A stretch of 64,000 bases of DNA from Paenibacillus_AR sp051594765 (GCF_051594765.1 NZ_JBPPGJ010000001.1:310001-374000), one strand, 5' to 3'. Counted from the first letter of the stretch, positions 32,165-41,741 are shown. The notes: a model not told the origin generated them from the letters alone. Numbers and translations: made by a program.

Positions 32165-34801
32165 TTAAACCGATGCCCCTTGTTTGGCTACAAGCTCCTG
32201 CACCAGACCCAATGCTTCGGCCAGCTTGGAGGGATCCTTGCCTCCGGCCTGTGCCATATCCGGCCGGCCGCCGCCGCCTCCGCCGCATACTGTGGCCGCT
32301 TCCTTCACCAGCTTGCCGGCGTGGAAGCCCTTCTGCACCAGGTCCGGCGTTACGGCTGCCACCAGGTTCACCTTGTCCTCCTGGACGGAGCCCAGGACGA
32401 TGACGGCAGACCCCAGCTTCACCTTCAACGAGTCCACCATGTTCCGCAGCGAGTCCATATCGCCGGCTCCCACTTGGGCCGCCAATAGCTGGACACCGCC
32501 TACGCTCTGCAGCTTATCGGTCAGGCTGCCGGCCTCGGCTTGGCTCATCTTGGCGCGCAGGGATTCGTTCTCGCGGGACAGCTCCTTCACTTGGGCCAAG
32601 ACGGCATCCACCCGCTTCGGCAGGTCGTTGACGTTGGTCTTCAGAAGGGCTGCCGACTGCTTCAGCAAGTCGAGCTGCTGATCCAGGTACTCGTAAGCCA
32701 TCTTCCCGGTTACGGCCTCGATCCGGCGGACACCGGAGCCGATGCCGCTCTCGCTTACGATCTTGAAGAGGCCGATCTGGGCCGTAGAAGTCACGTGGCA
32801 GCCGCCGCACAGCTCGATGCTGTACTCTCCGACGCGTACCACGCGAACGACGTCGCCGTACTTCTCGCCGAACAGTGCCATGGCCCCCAGCGCCTTGGCG
32901 TCATCGATCGGCATACTGCGGATATCGACGTCGGTGCTTTCCCAGATCTGGCGGTTCACCCGTTCTTCGATATCCTGGAGCTCCTCGGCGCTGATGCTGC
33001 CGAAGTGGGAGAAGTCGAAGCGGAGTCGCTCGGCGGATACCAGGGAGCCGGCCTGGTTGACGTGTTGGCCCAGCACTTCCTTCAGCGCCTTGTGCAGCAG
33101 GTGTGTGGCGGTATGGTTCTTCACGATGTGGCTGCGGTTGGTGCGGTCCACTTGGGCACTCACGGTCATTCCGGAACGGATCGCGCCCTTCTCGACCTTC
33201 ACGGTCATGACATGCTGTCCATGTGGGGCTTTGGACACCTCGCTGACCTCGGCCGCCAGGCTGTCGCCTGCGATCATGCCAGCATCGCTGACCTGGCCGC
33301 CGGATTCGGCGTAGAACGGAGTGCGGTCCAGGATCACTTGGGCTACAGAGCCCGCGGGAGCCTCGTCGACCAGCTCATTGTCTACAATGACGGCGATGAC
33401 CGCAGCATCAACTATCAGATCAGTATAACCAACAAATTCGCTTTTATCCGTAAAATCCGCCAACGGTCCGCCCTGGACCTTCATGCTCTCGGTGACTTGA
33501 CGTCCGCTGCGTCCCAGCTCCCGCTGCTTCTCCATCGCCTGGTCGAAGCCATCGCGGTCAACGGTCAGCCCTTGCTCAGCTGCGAAATCCTCGGTCAGGT
33601 CGAAGGGGAAGCCGTAGGTATCATACAGCTTGAAGGCGTCTGCCCCGCTGATGACGGTGCTGCCGCTTGCCTTGGCCTTCTCGGCCAATCCGCTCAGGAT
33701 CGCCAGGCCGTCGGACAGCGTCTCGTGGAAGCGCTCCTCCTCGGTGCGGATCACCTTCTCGATGAACTCCCGCTTCTCCACCACCTCGGGATAATACACG
33801 CCCATGATCTCGCCGACCACCGGGGTCAGACGGTACAGGAACGGCTTATCCATGCCCAGCACGACCTTGCCGTAACGGACAGCCCGGCGGAGCAGCCGGC
33901 GGATGACGTAGCCTCGGCCCTCGTTGGAAGGCAGCACCCCGTCGCCGACGGAGAAGGCTACGGTACGGATGTGGTCGGCCACGACCTTCAGCGCCACATC
34001 GGTGTCATTGTCCTTCTTGTACTCGACGCCTGCGATCTTGCAGGTTTCCCCGATGATCGGCATGAACAGGTCCGTATCGAAGTTGGAGTCCACGTCCTGC
34101 AGAATGGAAGCGAAGCGCTCCAGACCGGCGCCCGTATCAATGTTCTTATTCGGAAGCGGCGTATAGCTGCCGTCCTTGTTGTGGTTAAATTGGGAGAAGA
34201 CCAGATTCCAGACCTCGAGGAACCGTTCATTTTCCCCGCCCGGCCAGCATTCGGGATCATTCAGGTCGCCGTACTTGTCGCCGCGGTCGTAGAAGATCTC
34301 GGTGCACGGACCGCAGGGGCCCTCGCCGATGTCCCAGAAGTTGTCCTGCAGCTTGTAGATGCGTTCCTCCGGAAGTCCGATCTTCTTGTTCCAGAATTCG
34401 AAGGCTTCCGTATCCTCCGGATAAACGGTAACTGACAGGCGGTTCGGATCGAAGCCGATCCATTGCGGAGAGGTCAGGAATTCCCACGCCCACGTAATGA
34501 CCTCTTCCTTGAAATAGTCGCCGATGGAGAAGTTCCCCAGCATCTCGAAGAAGGTGTGATGCCGGCGGGTCTTGCCGACGTTCTCGATGTCGTTGGTCCG
34601 GATGCACTTCTGTGCGTTGGCGATCCGGGGGTTCTCCGGCTTCACGCGGCCGTCGAAGTAGGGCTTGAGCGGTGCCATGCCCGCGTTGATCCACAGGAGT
34701 GACGGATCATTGTGGGGTACGAGCGAGGCGCTCGGTTCGATTTTGTGTCCCTTCGAGGCGAAGAATTCCAGCCATTTGCTTCTGATCTCACTAGCTTTCA
34801 T
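32165..34801 (-). CDS. alaS: Alanyl-tRNA synthetase
   Basis: 878 aa, full length. It shows the class II catalytic core at the N-terminus (SKWLEFFASKGHK, HHTFFEMLGNFSIGDYFKEE), the editing-domain zinc site HTATHLLH...CGGCHV and the C-terminal GGGGGGRPDMAQAGG motif. ATG 34801 follows GGGAGGGG; the open frame upstream runs through the T-box leader and is not coding. Expression should rise when tRNA-Ala is uncharged, through the leader. Confidence 0.96.
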   Translation of the reverse strand: MKASEIRSKWLEFFASKGHKIEPSASLVPHNDPSLLWINAGMAPLKPYFDGRVKPENPRIANAQKCIRTNDIENVGKTRRHHTFFEMLGNFSIGDYFKEEVITWAWEFLTSPQWIGFDPNRLSVTVYPEDTEAFEFWNKKIGLPEERIYKLQDNFWDIGEGPCGPCTEIFYDRGDKYGDLNDPECWPGGENERFLEVWNLVFSQFNHNKDGSYTPLPNKNIDTGAGLERFASILQDVDSNFDTDLFMPIIGETCKIAGVEYKKDNDTDVALKVVADHIRTVAFSVGDGVLPSNEGRGYVIRRLLRRAVRYGKVVLGMDKPFLYRLTPVVGEIMGVYYPEVVEKREFIEKVIRTEEERFHETLSDGLAILSGLAEKAKASGSTVISGADAFKLYDTYGFPFDLTEDFAAEQGLTVDRDGFDQAMEKQRELGRSGRQVTESMKVQGGPLADFTDKSEFVGYTDLIVDAAVIAVIVDNELVDEAPAGSVAQVILDRTPFYAESGGQVSDAGMIAGDSLAAEVSEVSKAPHGQHVMTVKVEKGAIRSGMTVSAQVDRTNRSHIVKNHTATHLLHKALKEVLGQHVNQAGSLVSAERLRFDFSHFGSISAEELQDIEERVNRQIWESTDVDIRSMPIDDAKALGAMALFGEKYGDVVRVVRVGEYSIELCGGCHVTSTAQIGLFKIVSESGIGSGVRRIEAVTGKMAYEYLDQQLDLLKQSAALLKTNVNDLPKRVDAVLAQVKELSRENESLRAKMSQAEAGSLTDKLQSVGGVQLLAAQVGAGDMDSLRNMVDSLKVKLGSAVIVLGSVQEDKVNLVAAVTPDLVQKGFHAGKLVKEAATVCGGGGGGRPDMAQAGGKDPSKLAEALGLVQELVAKQGASV

Positions 34802-34837
34802 GTGACAATGCCCCTCCCGATTAAGTGTAGAAAAAAC

Positions 34838-35125
34838 AAAAATCGCCCCTGTTGACAGGGACGATGATGATCGCGGTACCACCCTGGTTATTGCGGGGCC
34901 GATCAAGCCCTGCGCAATCTCCTTCGTTCGGAATGTAACGGTTCGCCCCCGGCGGAGTTCATCCGCACTCCGGAAACGGCTTCGGCCATCCTTCGCCACA
35001 AAGGTTCTTACAGCCGGTACGGAAGGCCACTGGGGCCAATCCTCCGGAACCTTCTCTCTGCCTGGCGGTCTACGGCGTACTTCTTTTCCGTCAACGCTTT
35101 GTGATGCTATCCGAAGATGCATTCG
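34838..35125 (-). promoter_or_regulatory. T-box leader of alaS
   Basis: On the - strand the T-box sequence GGGTGGTACCGCG (34884-34872) is followed by a terminator (CGTCCCTG ... CAGGGGCG, then TTTTTGTTTTTT at about 34838-34866), 37 bp before alaS. An upstream stem-I-like region fills the rest. I could not place the Ala specifier codon with certainty. tRNA-dependent antitermination is the known mechanism. Confidence 0.93.
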
Positions 35126-35131
35126 TTCCAA

Positions 35132-35160
35132 ATTATAGCGAACAGGCGGTCGCTTGTCAA
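35132..35160 (-). promoter_or_regulatory. Consensus sigma-A promoter of alaS
   Basis: On the - strand TTGACA (35160-35155) and TATAAT (35137-35132) are exactly 17 bp apart, both perfect consensus, just upstream of the T-box leader. Confidence 0.93.
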
Positions 35161-35183
35161 CTTTTGGCCGGGAAGCCTGCGGT

Positions 35184-36254
35184 CTAGGTCGTTTTTCGCT
35201 GGATAAAGTAGTGGGAGACGTGGGAGAAGATGACCTTCATCACCGCGAACAAGGGCACGGCCAGAATCAAACCGGGTACTCCCGCAACCCTTCCTCCTAC
35301 CAGAAGGGCGAAGATAATGGTGAGCGGATGCATATGCAGCGTACGGCCCACCACCTGAGGCGAGATGACGTTGCCCTCCAGCAGCTGACACAGCCAGTTG
35401 ACGAGCAGCACGTACAGAACCATCTTCCAAGAGATCGAAGCCGCCATCAAGGCGGCCGGGGCCGCTCCCAGATAAGGACCTAAGTACGGGATGATGTTGA
35501 ACACCGCTACCACGGACGCCAGCAGCAGGGGAAACGGCATGTCGATGAGCCAATAGCCCACATACGCCATGAAGCCGATGATGATGCATACGAGGAATTG
35601 TCCCCGAATGTAGTTGCCGAGAGCCTCATCGATCTCGAACAGAAGCCGCGTTACGTGGCGCCGGTTCCTCTTCGGGACAACGGCCAGCACTGTTTTCTCG
35701 ATGAGCTGGAAGTCCTTCAGAATATAGAACGCCACGAACGGAATGATCTGCGCAAAGAACAGAAGATCGATCTTATCCCCGATATTGTTGATGTAATTGG
35801 ACACCCAGTCGCTGATGCCCGTCTCCAACTTGTACAAGGAGTTGTTGATCCCGGATCGCACGCTGTCAGGCAGCATCTCGCTTTCGTTGAAGCGGTCGAT
35901 CATTCCCTGGGCCTTGATCGTAAAATCCGGCATGTTCTCGTTTAGCTGGGTCAGCTGTGTCATGAACATGGGGATCATGTTCATCATGATGACCGTCAGC
36001 GAGGCCAGGAACACGGCATAGATGAGCAGCACCGCCACCGTCCGCGGCACCTTGCGCCGATTCAACAGCACGACGATGGGATTCAGCACGTACGAGATGA
36101 TCATGGCGATGATGAACGGAGCCAGCACCGCCCGCAGGAATGCATAGATCCCGCCCAGAATCGGCCGGATGAGCCACAGCATGTACAGGATCATGAGACC
36201 AAGCAGAAGGTAGATCATATAGCGGAACCCTTTGTTCCGGTAGAACTCTTCCAT
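35184..36254 (-). CDS. yrrI: AI-2E family transporter (YrrI)
   Basis: 356 aa with about eight helices and the AI-2E/YdiK family pattern (NIIPYLGPYLGAAPA, EGNVISPQVVGRTLHMHPL). The family includes exporters and Na+/H+ antiporters; the substrate here is unknown. ATG 36254 follows AAGGTGG at 9 nt; upstream starts have no site and would run over the hairpin region. Located directly upstream of alaS as in B. subtilis. Confidence 0.88.
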   Translation of the reverse strand: MEEFYRNKGFRYMIYLLLGLMILYMLWLIRPILGGIYAFLRAVLAPFIIAMIISYVLNPIVVLLNRRKVPRTVAVLLIYAVFLASLTVIMMNMIPMFMTQLTQLNENMPDFTIKAQGMIDRFNESEMLPDSVRSGINNSLYKLETGISDWVSNYINNIGDKIDLLFFAQIIPFVAFYILKDFQLIEKTVLAVVPKRNRRHVTRLLFEIDEALGNYIRGQFLVCIIIGFMAYVGYWLIDMPFPLLLASVVAVFNIIPYLGPYLGAAPAALMAASISWKMVLYVLLVNWLCQLLEGNVISPQVVGRTLHMHPLTIIFALLVGGRVAGVPGLILAVPLFAVMKVIFSHVSHYFIQRKTT

Positions 36255-36363
36255 TCCCGGCACCACCTTCGTCCAAGCGGCAGGCACGTCCCGCCGTTTA
36301 CCCATACAGTATATGTACGAGCCAGCGAAAATACCCCACAAAGTGAAGGCTTGGCTCTTTATG

Positions 36364-36423
36364 AATAAAAAGACCCTCCTGCATGCAGCGCGGAAAATCC
36401 GCGTGCAGGCCGGAGGGTCTTAA
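36364..36423 (-). terminator. Terminator after the zinc-ribbon gene
   Basis: AAGACCCTCC (36369-36379) pairs with GGAGGGTCTT (36412-36421), with a CTGCA...TGCAG and CGCGG/CCGCG inner stem; the - strand runs into TTTTTATT. Confidence 0.85.
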
Positions 36424-36431
36424 GCATCCCG

Positions 36432-36632
36432 TCAATTGGCATGGACTTGAGGCAATTCCTCTTCGAAGAACAGATCGTCCAGCGAGCTGAGCGTCCCGTC
36501 TTCCTCTACTTGGTACACCGACATCTTCTCGCCGTTTACCGTCAGTTCGATAAAGCAGCCCCAGCAGTAAAACTGGTGGGAGCCGATCTTGCCAATATCC
36601 TTCGAATTGCAGTTCGGACACCGCATCGACAA
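36432..36632 (-). CDS. Small zinc-ribbon protein (66 aa)
   Basis: 66 aa with two CxxC pairs (RCPNCNSK ... FYCWGCFIE) forming a likely zinc ribbon, then an acidic tail. Unrecognised beyond that; similar short ribbons are widespread in Paenibacillaceae. TTG 36632 has AGGGTGA 6 nt upstream; ATG 36626 is the alternative. Lies between yrrD and yrrI with its own terminator. Confidence 0.7.
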   Translation of the reverse strand: MSMRCPNCNSKDIGKIGSHQFYCWGCFIELTVNGEKMSVYQVEEDGTLSSLDDLFFEEELPQVHAN

Positions 36633-36650
36633 AACGTATCACCCTGTTCT

Positions 36651-37160
36651 TTAATTAAATTTCCATTCGATTTCTCCAGATGGGGGAACCGGTACGAGAA
36701 TCATATCCTCTCCCCGTTCCGCTCCCTCGGGAACCGGAATGGATCTGCGGCCTTCCTGCAGATCGGTCAACAAACCGTCCGAGAGTTCAAACCCTATTAT
36801 CGAGTCTTCCATTTTTTGCGAAAAATAAACGTCCTCCAGGTGGCCCATTTGAACTCCTTCGGCGGAGATCAAAGGCAATCCCTTCAGCCGGCTCTTCCCA
36901 TAGCACAAAAAGTACACGCCGGGCACCTGCTTATACTTCCGCACCGATTGCTTGCCGTCCACCATGACGGCGTCGTGTCCGATGGTCCGGACGTCCTTCC
37001 ATTCCACCACCCGGGCGGACGTAAACCATGACGCATAGTCCAGCACGATCCCGCGCATGTCCCATGCCCGGTCCACCAGCACGTCTCGAACGGTACCAAG
37101 CCGTCTCCCGCTGACATAATCCAACACGGGAAGTCCGATCAAACCCCGTGCACCCCGCAA
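36651..37160 (-). CDS. yrrD: PRC-barrel domain protein (YrrD-like)
   Basis: 169 aa with two PRC-barrel repeats (GLIGLPVLDYVSGRRLGTVR, and SAEGVQMGHLEDVYFS). PRC barrels bind RNA or photosynthetic/ribosomal partners; the role of YrrD is unknown. TTG 37160 follows AAGGGGTGA. Its position beside iscS/cymR and alaS is conserved. Confidence 0.82.
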   Translation of the reverse strand: MRGARGLIGLPVLDYVSGRRLGTVRDVLVDRAWDMRGIVLDYASWFTSARVVEWKDVRTIGHDAVMVDGKQSVRKYKQVPGVYFLCYGKSRLKGLPLISAEGVQMGHLEDVYFSQKMEDSIIGFELSDGLLTDLQEGRRSIPVPEGAERGEDMILVPVPPSGEIEWKFN

Positions 37161-37265
37161 ATGGTGTCACCCCTTCAACGATAACCTTCGGCTTGCTCTA
37201 CTCATTTTTTACCGTAGAGCCCAAAATATCCGCCGAACCGTCACAGATTGCGAAGGGTCCTGCCC

Positions 37266-38417
37266 TTATTTACGCAGCCGATTGACAATGGTTCCAACAA
37301 TTTGGCATGCGCGGTCTATTTCTTCAGCATTTGTGGTGCTTCCGAAGCTGAATCGAACCGCAGAGCCCGCTACCTCCGGCGGGAGACCCATGGCCACCAG
37401 CACATGGGATAGCTCCAAGGAACCGGAGGTGCATGCGGAACCGCTTGCAGCGGCTACTCCTTGAAGATCCAGATTCATAAGCAGCGTCTCGGTGGAACAT
37501 CCGGGGAAGCTGACGTTCAGAATATGGGGAAGCCTCTGGGCTGGGTCCTCGGGACCGTTCACGACGAAGCCGTCGGCTCCCAGTTCACGAACCAGACCAT
37601 CTATCATCCGGCTCCGAAGAGCTTCCATCCGCTGGCGCTTGTCCTCCAGACCATCGTGCGCCAGCTTCACCGCTTCGGCGAAACCGGCTATACCTGCCGG
37701 ATTCTCGGTGCCCGCCCGCTTCTTGCGTTCCTGGGAGCCTCCCAGCAGCTGGGGCTCCAGCTTGGTCCTGGAGCTGCAGTACAAGGCCCCTACGCCACGC
37801 GGACCGCCGATCTTATGAGCCGAGAAGCTCATCAGATCCACATGGACGGAGGAGAGATCGATGGGCTCCATCCCCAGAGCCTGAACGGCATCCACATGGA
37901 ATAGAACACCATGCTCTCGAGCCAGAGAACCGGCTTCGGCAATCGGCTGAATAGCTCCGACCTCGTTATTGCCGTACATCATGCTGATGAGCAGCGTCTC
38001 TGGACGGATAGACGAGCGGAGCTTGTCCAAGGAGATAAGACCAGTCGTATCTACTGGCAAGTAAGTAACGGTGTAGCCCAGCTTCTCCAGGCGGCTGCAT
38101 GTATGCAGGACGGCGTGATGCTCCACGGCGGTGGTAATGATGTGGTTTTTCTTCGATGCAGGGACAACAGCCGTGCCGAACAAGGCCAGATTGTCGCTCT
38201 CGGTACCGCCGCCGGTGAAGATCAGTTCCTTGCTGGAGCAGCCCAAGAATCGGGCAATGGCATCCCGGGAGACGGTAACGGTGCTCCGCGCCTCTCTCCC
38301 GAAACGGTGAAGGCTGGACGGATTGCCGTATTGCTCCCGGAGGAGCGGCAGCATCGCGTCCAGCACTTCAGGCAACAGCGGCGTTGCAGCCGCATGGTCT
38401 AAATAGATCGGATTCAT
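37266..38417 (-). CDS. iscS: Cysteine desulfurase (IscS/YrvO type)
   Basis: 383 aa PLP enzyme: PLP lysine K202 (SAHKIGGPRGVG), catalytic C329 (SGSACTSGSLE), and the N-terminal YLDHAAATP. In B. subtilis the homologue YrvO supplies sulfur to MnmA for 2-thiouridine in tRNA. ATG 38417 was preferred over a GTG six codons up, which has no site. cymR is 23 bp upstream. mnmA, its usual downstream neighbour, lies instead on the other side of cymR and on the opposite strand. Confidence 0.93.
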   Translation of the reverse strand: MNPIYLDHAAATPLLPEVLDAMLPLLREQYGNPSSLHRFGREARSTVTVSRDAIARFLGCSSKELIFTGGGTESDNLALFGTAVVPASKKNHIITTAVEHHAVLHTCSRLEKLGYTVTYLPVDTTGLISLDKLRSSIRPETLLISMMYGNNEVGAIQPIAEAGSLAREHGVLFHVDAVQALGMEPIDLSSVHVDLMSFSAHKIGGPRGVGALYCSSRTKLEPQLLGGSQERKKRAGTENPAGIAGFAEAVKLAHDGLEDKRQRMEALRSRMIDGLVRELGADGFVVNGPEDPAQRLPHILNVSFPGCSTETLLMNLDLQGVAAASGSACTSGSLELSHVLVAMGLPPEVAGSAVRFSFGSTTNAEEIDRACQIVGTIVNRLRK

Positions 38418-38440
38418 ATCCTTCACCCGGTACACGTGTA

Positions 38441-38860
38441 TTAAATATAGAACATGTAGTTATCGAGATGTCCGTCGTCCTTGAACTCCACCAGATAGGC
38501 CAGAGTTGTCGTATCCAGCACGTCGGCGATGGCGTCACGGATGCGGATCCAGAGATCCCGCTTGGCCGGATCATCCTCATCGGTGAAATCCACCGGGCTA
38601 ATAGGTCCTTCCAGTACCCGGATGATATCCCCGGAGGTGATACTTTCCGGTGTCTTCGACAGAATGTAGCCGCCGTACGCTCCCCGTATGCTCTTCACCA
38701 GACCGGCGTTGCGAAGCGGTGCGATCAGCTGCTCCAGATAGTGCTCAGAGAGCTGGTGCTTCTCGGCGATGCTCTTAAGCGATGTTGGCCCTTCCCCGTT
38801 CTTGGCGGCCAGCTCCATCATTATGGTCAGGCCGTAACGGCCTTTGGTCGATATTTTCAA
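38441..38860 (-). CDS. cymR: Rrf2-family cysteine metabolism repressor CymR
   Basis: 139 aa from TTG 38860, with GGGGTG 7 nt upstream; this restores the standard start KISTKGRYGLTIMMELA. The helix-turn-helix and wing are clear (SLKSIAEKHQLSEHYLEQL, SIRGAYGGYIL). It has no cluster-binding Cys triad, as in CymR rather than IscR. CymR represses cysteine and sulfur uptake genes with CysK as partner. Upstream codons in frame lack a site and were rejected. Confidence 0.93.
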   Translation of the reverse strand: MKISTKGRYGLTIMMELAAKNGEGPTSLKSIAEKHQLSEHYLEQLIAPLRNAGLVKSIRGAYGGYILSKTPESITSGDIIRVLEGPISPVDFTDEDDPAKRDLWIRIRDAIADVLDTTTLAYLVEFKDDGHLDNYMFYI

Positions 38861-39105
38861 GTAGAGACACCCCAAATCACAGTGTTGGATATATAGGAAA
38901 GATTCATAACGGCGGTTTCCGGTCCCTACCATTGTGCCATCCGGAGAGACATTCTAAACCGTTCGAACCGACTTTTATCTTGAGTCAAGCGGTATATTCA
39001 AGAATCCGATAAAAGAATTTTTACCCACATCATTAATATGTTATCATAATTGCAATCCTCTTGGGAACCTAACTATGTCAACTTCATGAAAAAAATGCTT
39101 CCCGC

Positions 39106-39123
39106 GTATCAGAATGATACAAT
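39106..39123 (+). promoter_or_regulatory. Palindrome over the likely -10 region of mnmA
   Basis: GTATC-AGAAT-GATAC (39106-39120) overlaps a TACAAT hexamer (39118-39123), 40 bp before mnmA. It may be an operator or chance; no good -35 box is visible. Confidence 0.35.
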
Positions 39124-39162
39124 AGTAGGAAATGCGTTTCGACAAGAAAGGATTGGAGCAAG

Positions 39163-40257
39163 ATGAAATCACCACAGGACACCCGCGTCGTGCTGGGCAT
39201 GTCGGGAGGCGTGGACTCTTCCGTTGCCGCGCTTCTATTAAAGCAGCAGGGCTACGACGTCATCGGGGTATTCATGAAAAATTGGGACGATACCGACGAA
39301 TTCGGCCACTGCACTGCAGAGGACGACGCCGAAGACGTGCGCCGCGTTGCGGAGCAGATCGGCATCCCTTACTATACGGTAAACTTCGAACGCGAGTATT
39401 TCGACAAGGTGTTCGAATATTTTCTGGAGGAATACCGCCGGGGTCGGACGCCTAATCCGGACGTCATGTGCAACCGGGAGATCAAATTCGGCGAGTTTCT
39501 CCAGAAGGCTCTGGACCTGGGTGCCGATTATATCGCCACCGGACACTATGCACGCGTCGAACAGGTGAACGGCGTCTATCGCCTCCTGCGCGGCATGGAT
39601 CCCGGCAAGGACCAGACCTACTTCCTGAACGCACTGAACCAGTACCAGCTGAGCAAAGCCATGTTCCCCATTGGTCATCTACCGAAGCCGCAGGTCCGGG
39701 CCATCGCCGAAGAAGCGGGCTTGGCCACCGCCAAGAAGAAGGACAGCACCGGCGTATGCTTCATCGGGGAACGCAATTTCAAGGAGTTCCTGAGCCAATA
39801 TTTGCCTGCCCGTCCCGGTGAGATGCGGACCTTGGACGGCGTACTGAAGGGCCGCCATGAAGGCCTCATGTACTACACGCTGGGTCAGCGGCAGGGTCTC
39901 GGCATTGGCGGTTCGGGTACCGGCGAGCCATGGTTCGTCGTAGACAAGGATCTGGAGCATAACATCCTGTATGTAGCCCAGGGTGATGACTCGCATCTGT
40001 ATTCGGTATCCCTGACCGCAACGGACGTGAATTGGATGCCGGGCGGAACTCCTCCAGCCGAAGTGCGCTGTACCGCCAAGTTCCGCTACCGCCAGCCCGA
40101 CCAAGGTGTAACCGTTCGGTTCCATCCGACCGACCGGACATGCGAGGTGCTGTTCGACGTTCCACAGCGGGCGGTCACTCCGGGACAAGCCGTTGTCTTC
40201 TACGATGGCGAGCTTTGCCTTGGCGGCGCCACCATCGACCGTATCGCGAGAAAATAA
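39163..40257 (+). CDS. mnmA: tRNA-specific 2-thiouridylase MnmA
   Basis: 364 aa. PP-loop SGGVDSS for ATP, catalytic C103 (NPDVMCNREIKF) and C199 (STGVCFIGERNF), as in known enzymes. It adds sulfur at U34 of Lys, Glu and Gln tRNAs, receiving it from the cysteine desulfurase. Here it is transcribed away from cymR-iscS, not as the third gene of that operon. AAGGATTGGAG stands upstream of the ATG. Confidence 0.96.
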   Translation: MKSPQDTRVVLGMSGGVDSSVAALLLKQQGYDVIGVFMKNWDDTDEFGHCTAEDDAEDVRRVAEQIGIPYYTVNFEREYFDKVFEYFLEEYRRGRTPNPDVMCNREIKFGEFLQKALDLGADYIATGHYARVEQVNGVYRLLRGMDPGKDQTYFLNALNQYQLSKAMFPIGHLPKPQVRAIAEEAGLATAKKKDSTGVCFIGERNFKEFLSQYLPARPGEMRTLDGVLKGRHEGLMYYTLGQRQGLGIGGSGTGEPWFVVDKDLEHNILYVAQGDDSHLYSVSLTATDVNWMPGGTPPAEVRCTAKFRYRQPDQGVTVRFHPTDRTCEVLFDVPQRAVTPGQAVVFYDGELCLGGATIDRIARK

Positions 40258-40352
40258 GGCGGAGCCGGGTTTACTTTATGGGGGTTAAGACATAATAACC
40301 GAGGGCCGAAGAGGACCCGCTACTCTCAACCATAAAGGAGACCCGAATCCGA

Positions 40353-40709
40353 ATGTACAACTCTATTCAGAACACCGTTCAGCAAGTGAACCAGTGCACC
40401 TCCTTGATCCAGCAGCTCATGCAGCAAACCGACCAATCCAACCGCATGTACCAGCAAATGCTGCAGCAAGAGCAGCAAAATGCCCAAACCCTGGAGCAGC
40501 TGGCTCAACGTGAGCGCCAAGCCGTGCAGAATCTTCAGATCGCCCTGCAAGGCCATCAAGCCGCTTTGCAGAAGATGAACCAATGTCTGAACATCTGCAG
40601 CCAGCTGGAGCAAGTGGTATCCACCACCTTCAACTCCATCGCTAACTCCCAGTCCTACATGAGCAACCCGAACCAATATTCCAACAGCCAATACTCCAAC
40701 CAGTATTAA
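40353..40709 (+). CDS. Gln-rich coiled-coil protein (118 aa)
   Basis: Not recognised. 118 aa, with long helices rich in Gln (QQLMQQTDQ, MLQQEQQNAQTLEQLAQRE) and a C-terminal Asn/Ser/Tyr/Gln tail with a repeated NSQYSNQY-type unit. It has two Cys near positions 15 and ~80 and no signal peptide. Such proteins resemble spore-coat or spore-associated proteins, but this is only resemblance. AAAGGAG precedes the ATG and a terminator follows, so it is a single-gene transcript. Confidence 0.75.
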   Translation: MYNSIQNTVQQVNQCTSLIQQLMQQTDQSNRMYQQMLQQEQQNAQTLEQLAQRERQAVQNLQIALQGHQAALQKMNQCLNICSQLEQVVSTTFNSIANSQSYMSNPNQYSNSQYSNQY

Positions 40710-40728
40710 TCGGGGACTCCTCCCATTC

Positions 40729-40767
40729 GAAGAGGCCGCTGGCAAATGCCTGCAGGCCTCTTTTTTG
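40729..40767 (+). terminator. Rho-independent terminator
   Basis: AGAGGCC (40731-40737) pairs with GGCCTCT (40755-40761) followed by T5. Confidence 0.75.
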
Positions 40768-40784
40768 GGGGATCCTCCCGCTCG

Positions 40785-41564
40785 TCAGATCGTCCATTGG
40801 TTATGGACCATAGCGGATAAGTACCACGTATCTCCCTTCTTCTCGAAGACCAGGCTGAGACTGGCCCAGTCCTGCCCCGCCAGCTTGGTGTCGAAGCCGT
40901 TGAAATAATACTCCACCACAATCGCCCCCGGATAAACCTCCCGAATGTTGTTCTTGGTATTGCTCTTCCCGAAGGTTTCGTTATAGCCGGTCTTCTCCGG
41001 CTTGGCATAATCGTGATTGTACAGGAACTTGTCGTAGAATTGGGCGAATGTCAGCTTGATCGGTTCTCCGGACCCGTCGTAACTGCCCCATTCCCGGGTA
41101 CTTGGATCAGCTGCAAGCTTCGCAACCTGCCCCTTCGGGAAGACGATATCCTTCTTCACGTCGACATAGCAGTAAGGGGACAGACGAAGCCCTTGGTCCG
41201 GATGGACCAGCTTCTCCAGTCCGGTCCAATCCTTGCTCTTGATCGCTGACATGGTCTCCTTGGCCCTCTCCTCAATCGCCGCCTTCGCAGCCGCGGAAGT
41301 GAGACTGCTTGAGCTGGGGGCTGGAGAAGAGGGAGCGGAAGCCTGCGTTTTATGCGGACTCACGGCCGGCTTGGCTGAAGCGGCCGGAGACGGTGACGCC
41401 GAGGGCTTCGTGCTAACGGGCGATCCCGTAGCGGCAGTTGTAGGCGTCGAAGACGCGATAACCGACGGGATCGGTGTACGTGCTGCCCCCTCCCCATTCT
41501 CCGTTCCGGAGCAGCCCGCGGCTGGCAGAGCCAACAAGATCAAGCTGATCATCCATTTTTTCAT
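40785..41564 (-). CDS. Lipoprotein with Ser/Pro/Ala linker
   Basis: 259 aa. Lipobox LPAAGCSG (Cys 18) is followed by a low-complexity linker (~28-90) of Ser, Pro, Ala and Thr and then a ~165-aa domain resembling the NTF2/DUF4878-type fold seen in Paenibacillus lipoproteins (AAIEERAKETMSAIKSKDWT). Function unknown; likely held at the outer face of the membrane with the linker crossing the wall. Confidence 0.72.
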   Translation of the reverse strand: MKKWMISLILLALPAAGCSGTENGEGAARTPIPSVIASSTPTTAATGSPVSTKPSASPSPAASAKPAVSPHKTQASAPSSPAPSSSSLTSAAAKAAIEERAKETMSAIKSKDWTGLEKLVHPDQGLRLSPYCYVDVKKDIVFPKGQVAKLAADPSTREWGSYDGSGEPIKLTFAQFYDKFLYNHDYAKPEKTGYNETFGKSNTKNNIREVYPGAIVVEYYFNGFDTKLAGQDWASLSLVFEKKGDTWYLSAMVHNQWTI

Positions 41565-41676
41565 GTTCGCTCCTCCTCCATTCCGTTGCTATTCCTTTGA
41601 CGGCGGCGACACCGTAAAAGTTTCAACAAAATGCCGCCCAAGCTACTTCCACCGTATGTCAGGATTAGACTTTCTC

Positions 41677-41685
41677 TGATATAAT
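41677..41685 (+). promoter_or_regulatory. Extended -10 promoter of the sensor operon
   Basis: TGATATAAT: a perfect TATAAT (41680-41685) with an extended TGn element. No consensus -35 box is seen. About 57 bp upstream of the first sensor gene. Confidence 0.6.
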
Positions 41686-41741
41686 GGCATCAATTAACAA
41701 TCCAAGCAGCATATGACGACAGCGCAGCGGAGAGTGAGAGT

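Noticed and set aside
34802..35131. In-frame extension of alaS by 110 codons
   Set aside because: The stretch is the T-box leader; alanyl-tRNA synthetase starts at 34801 with its own site.
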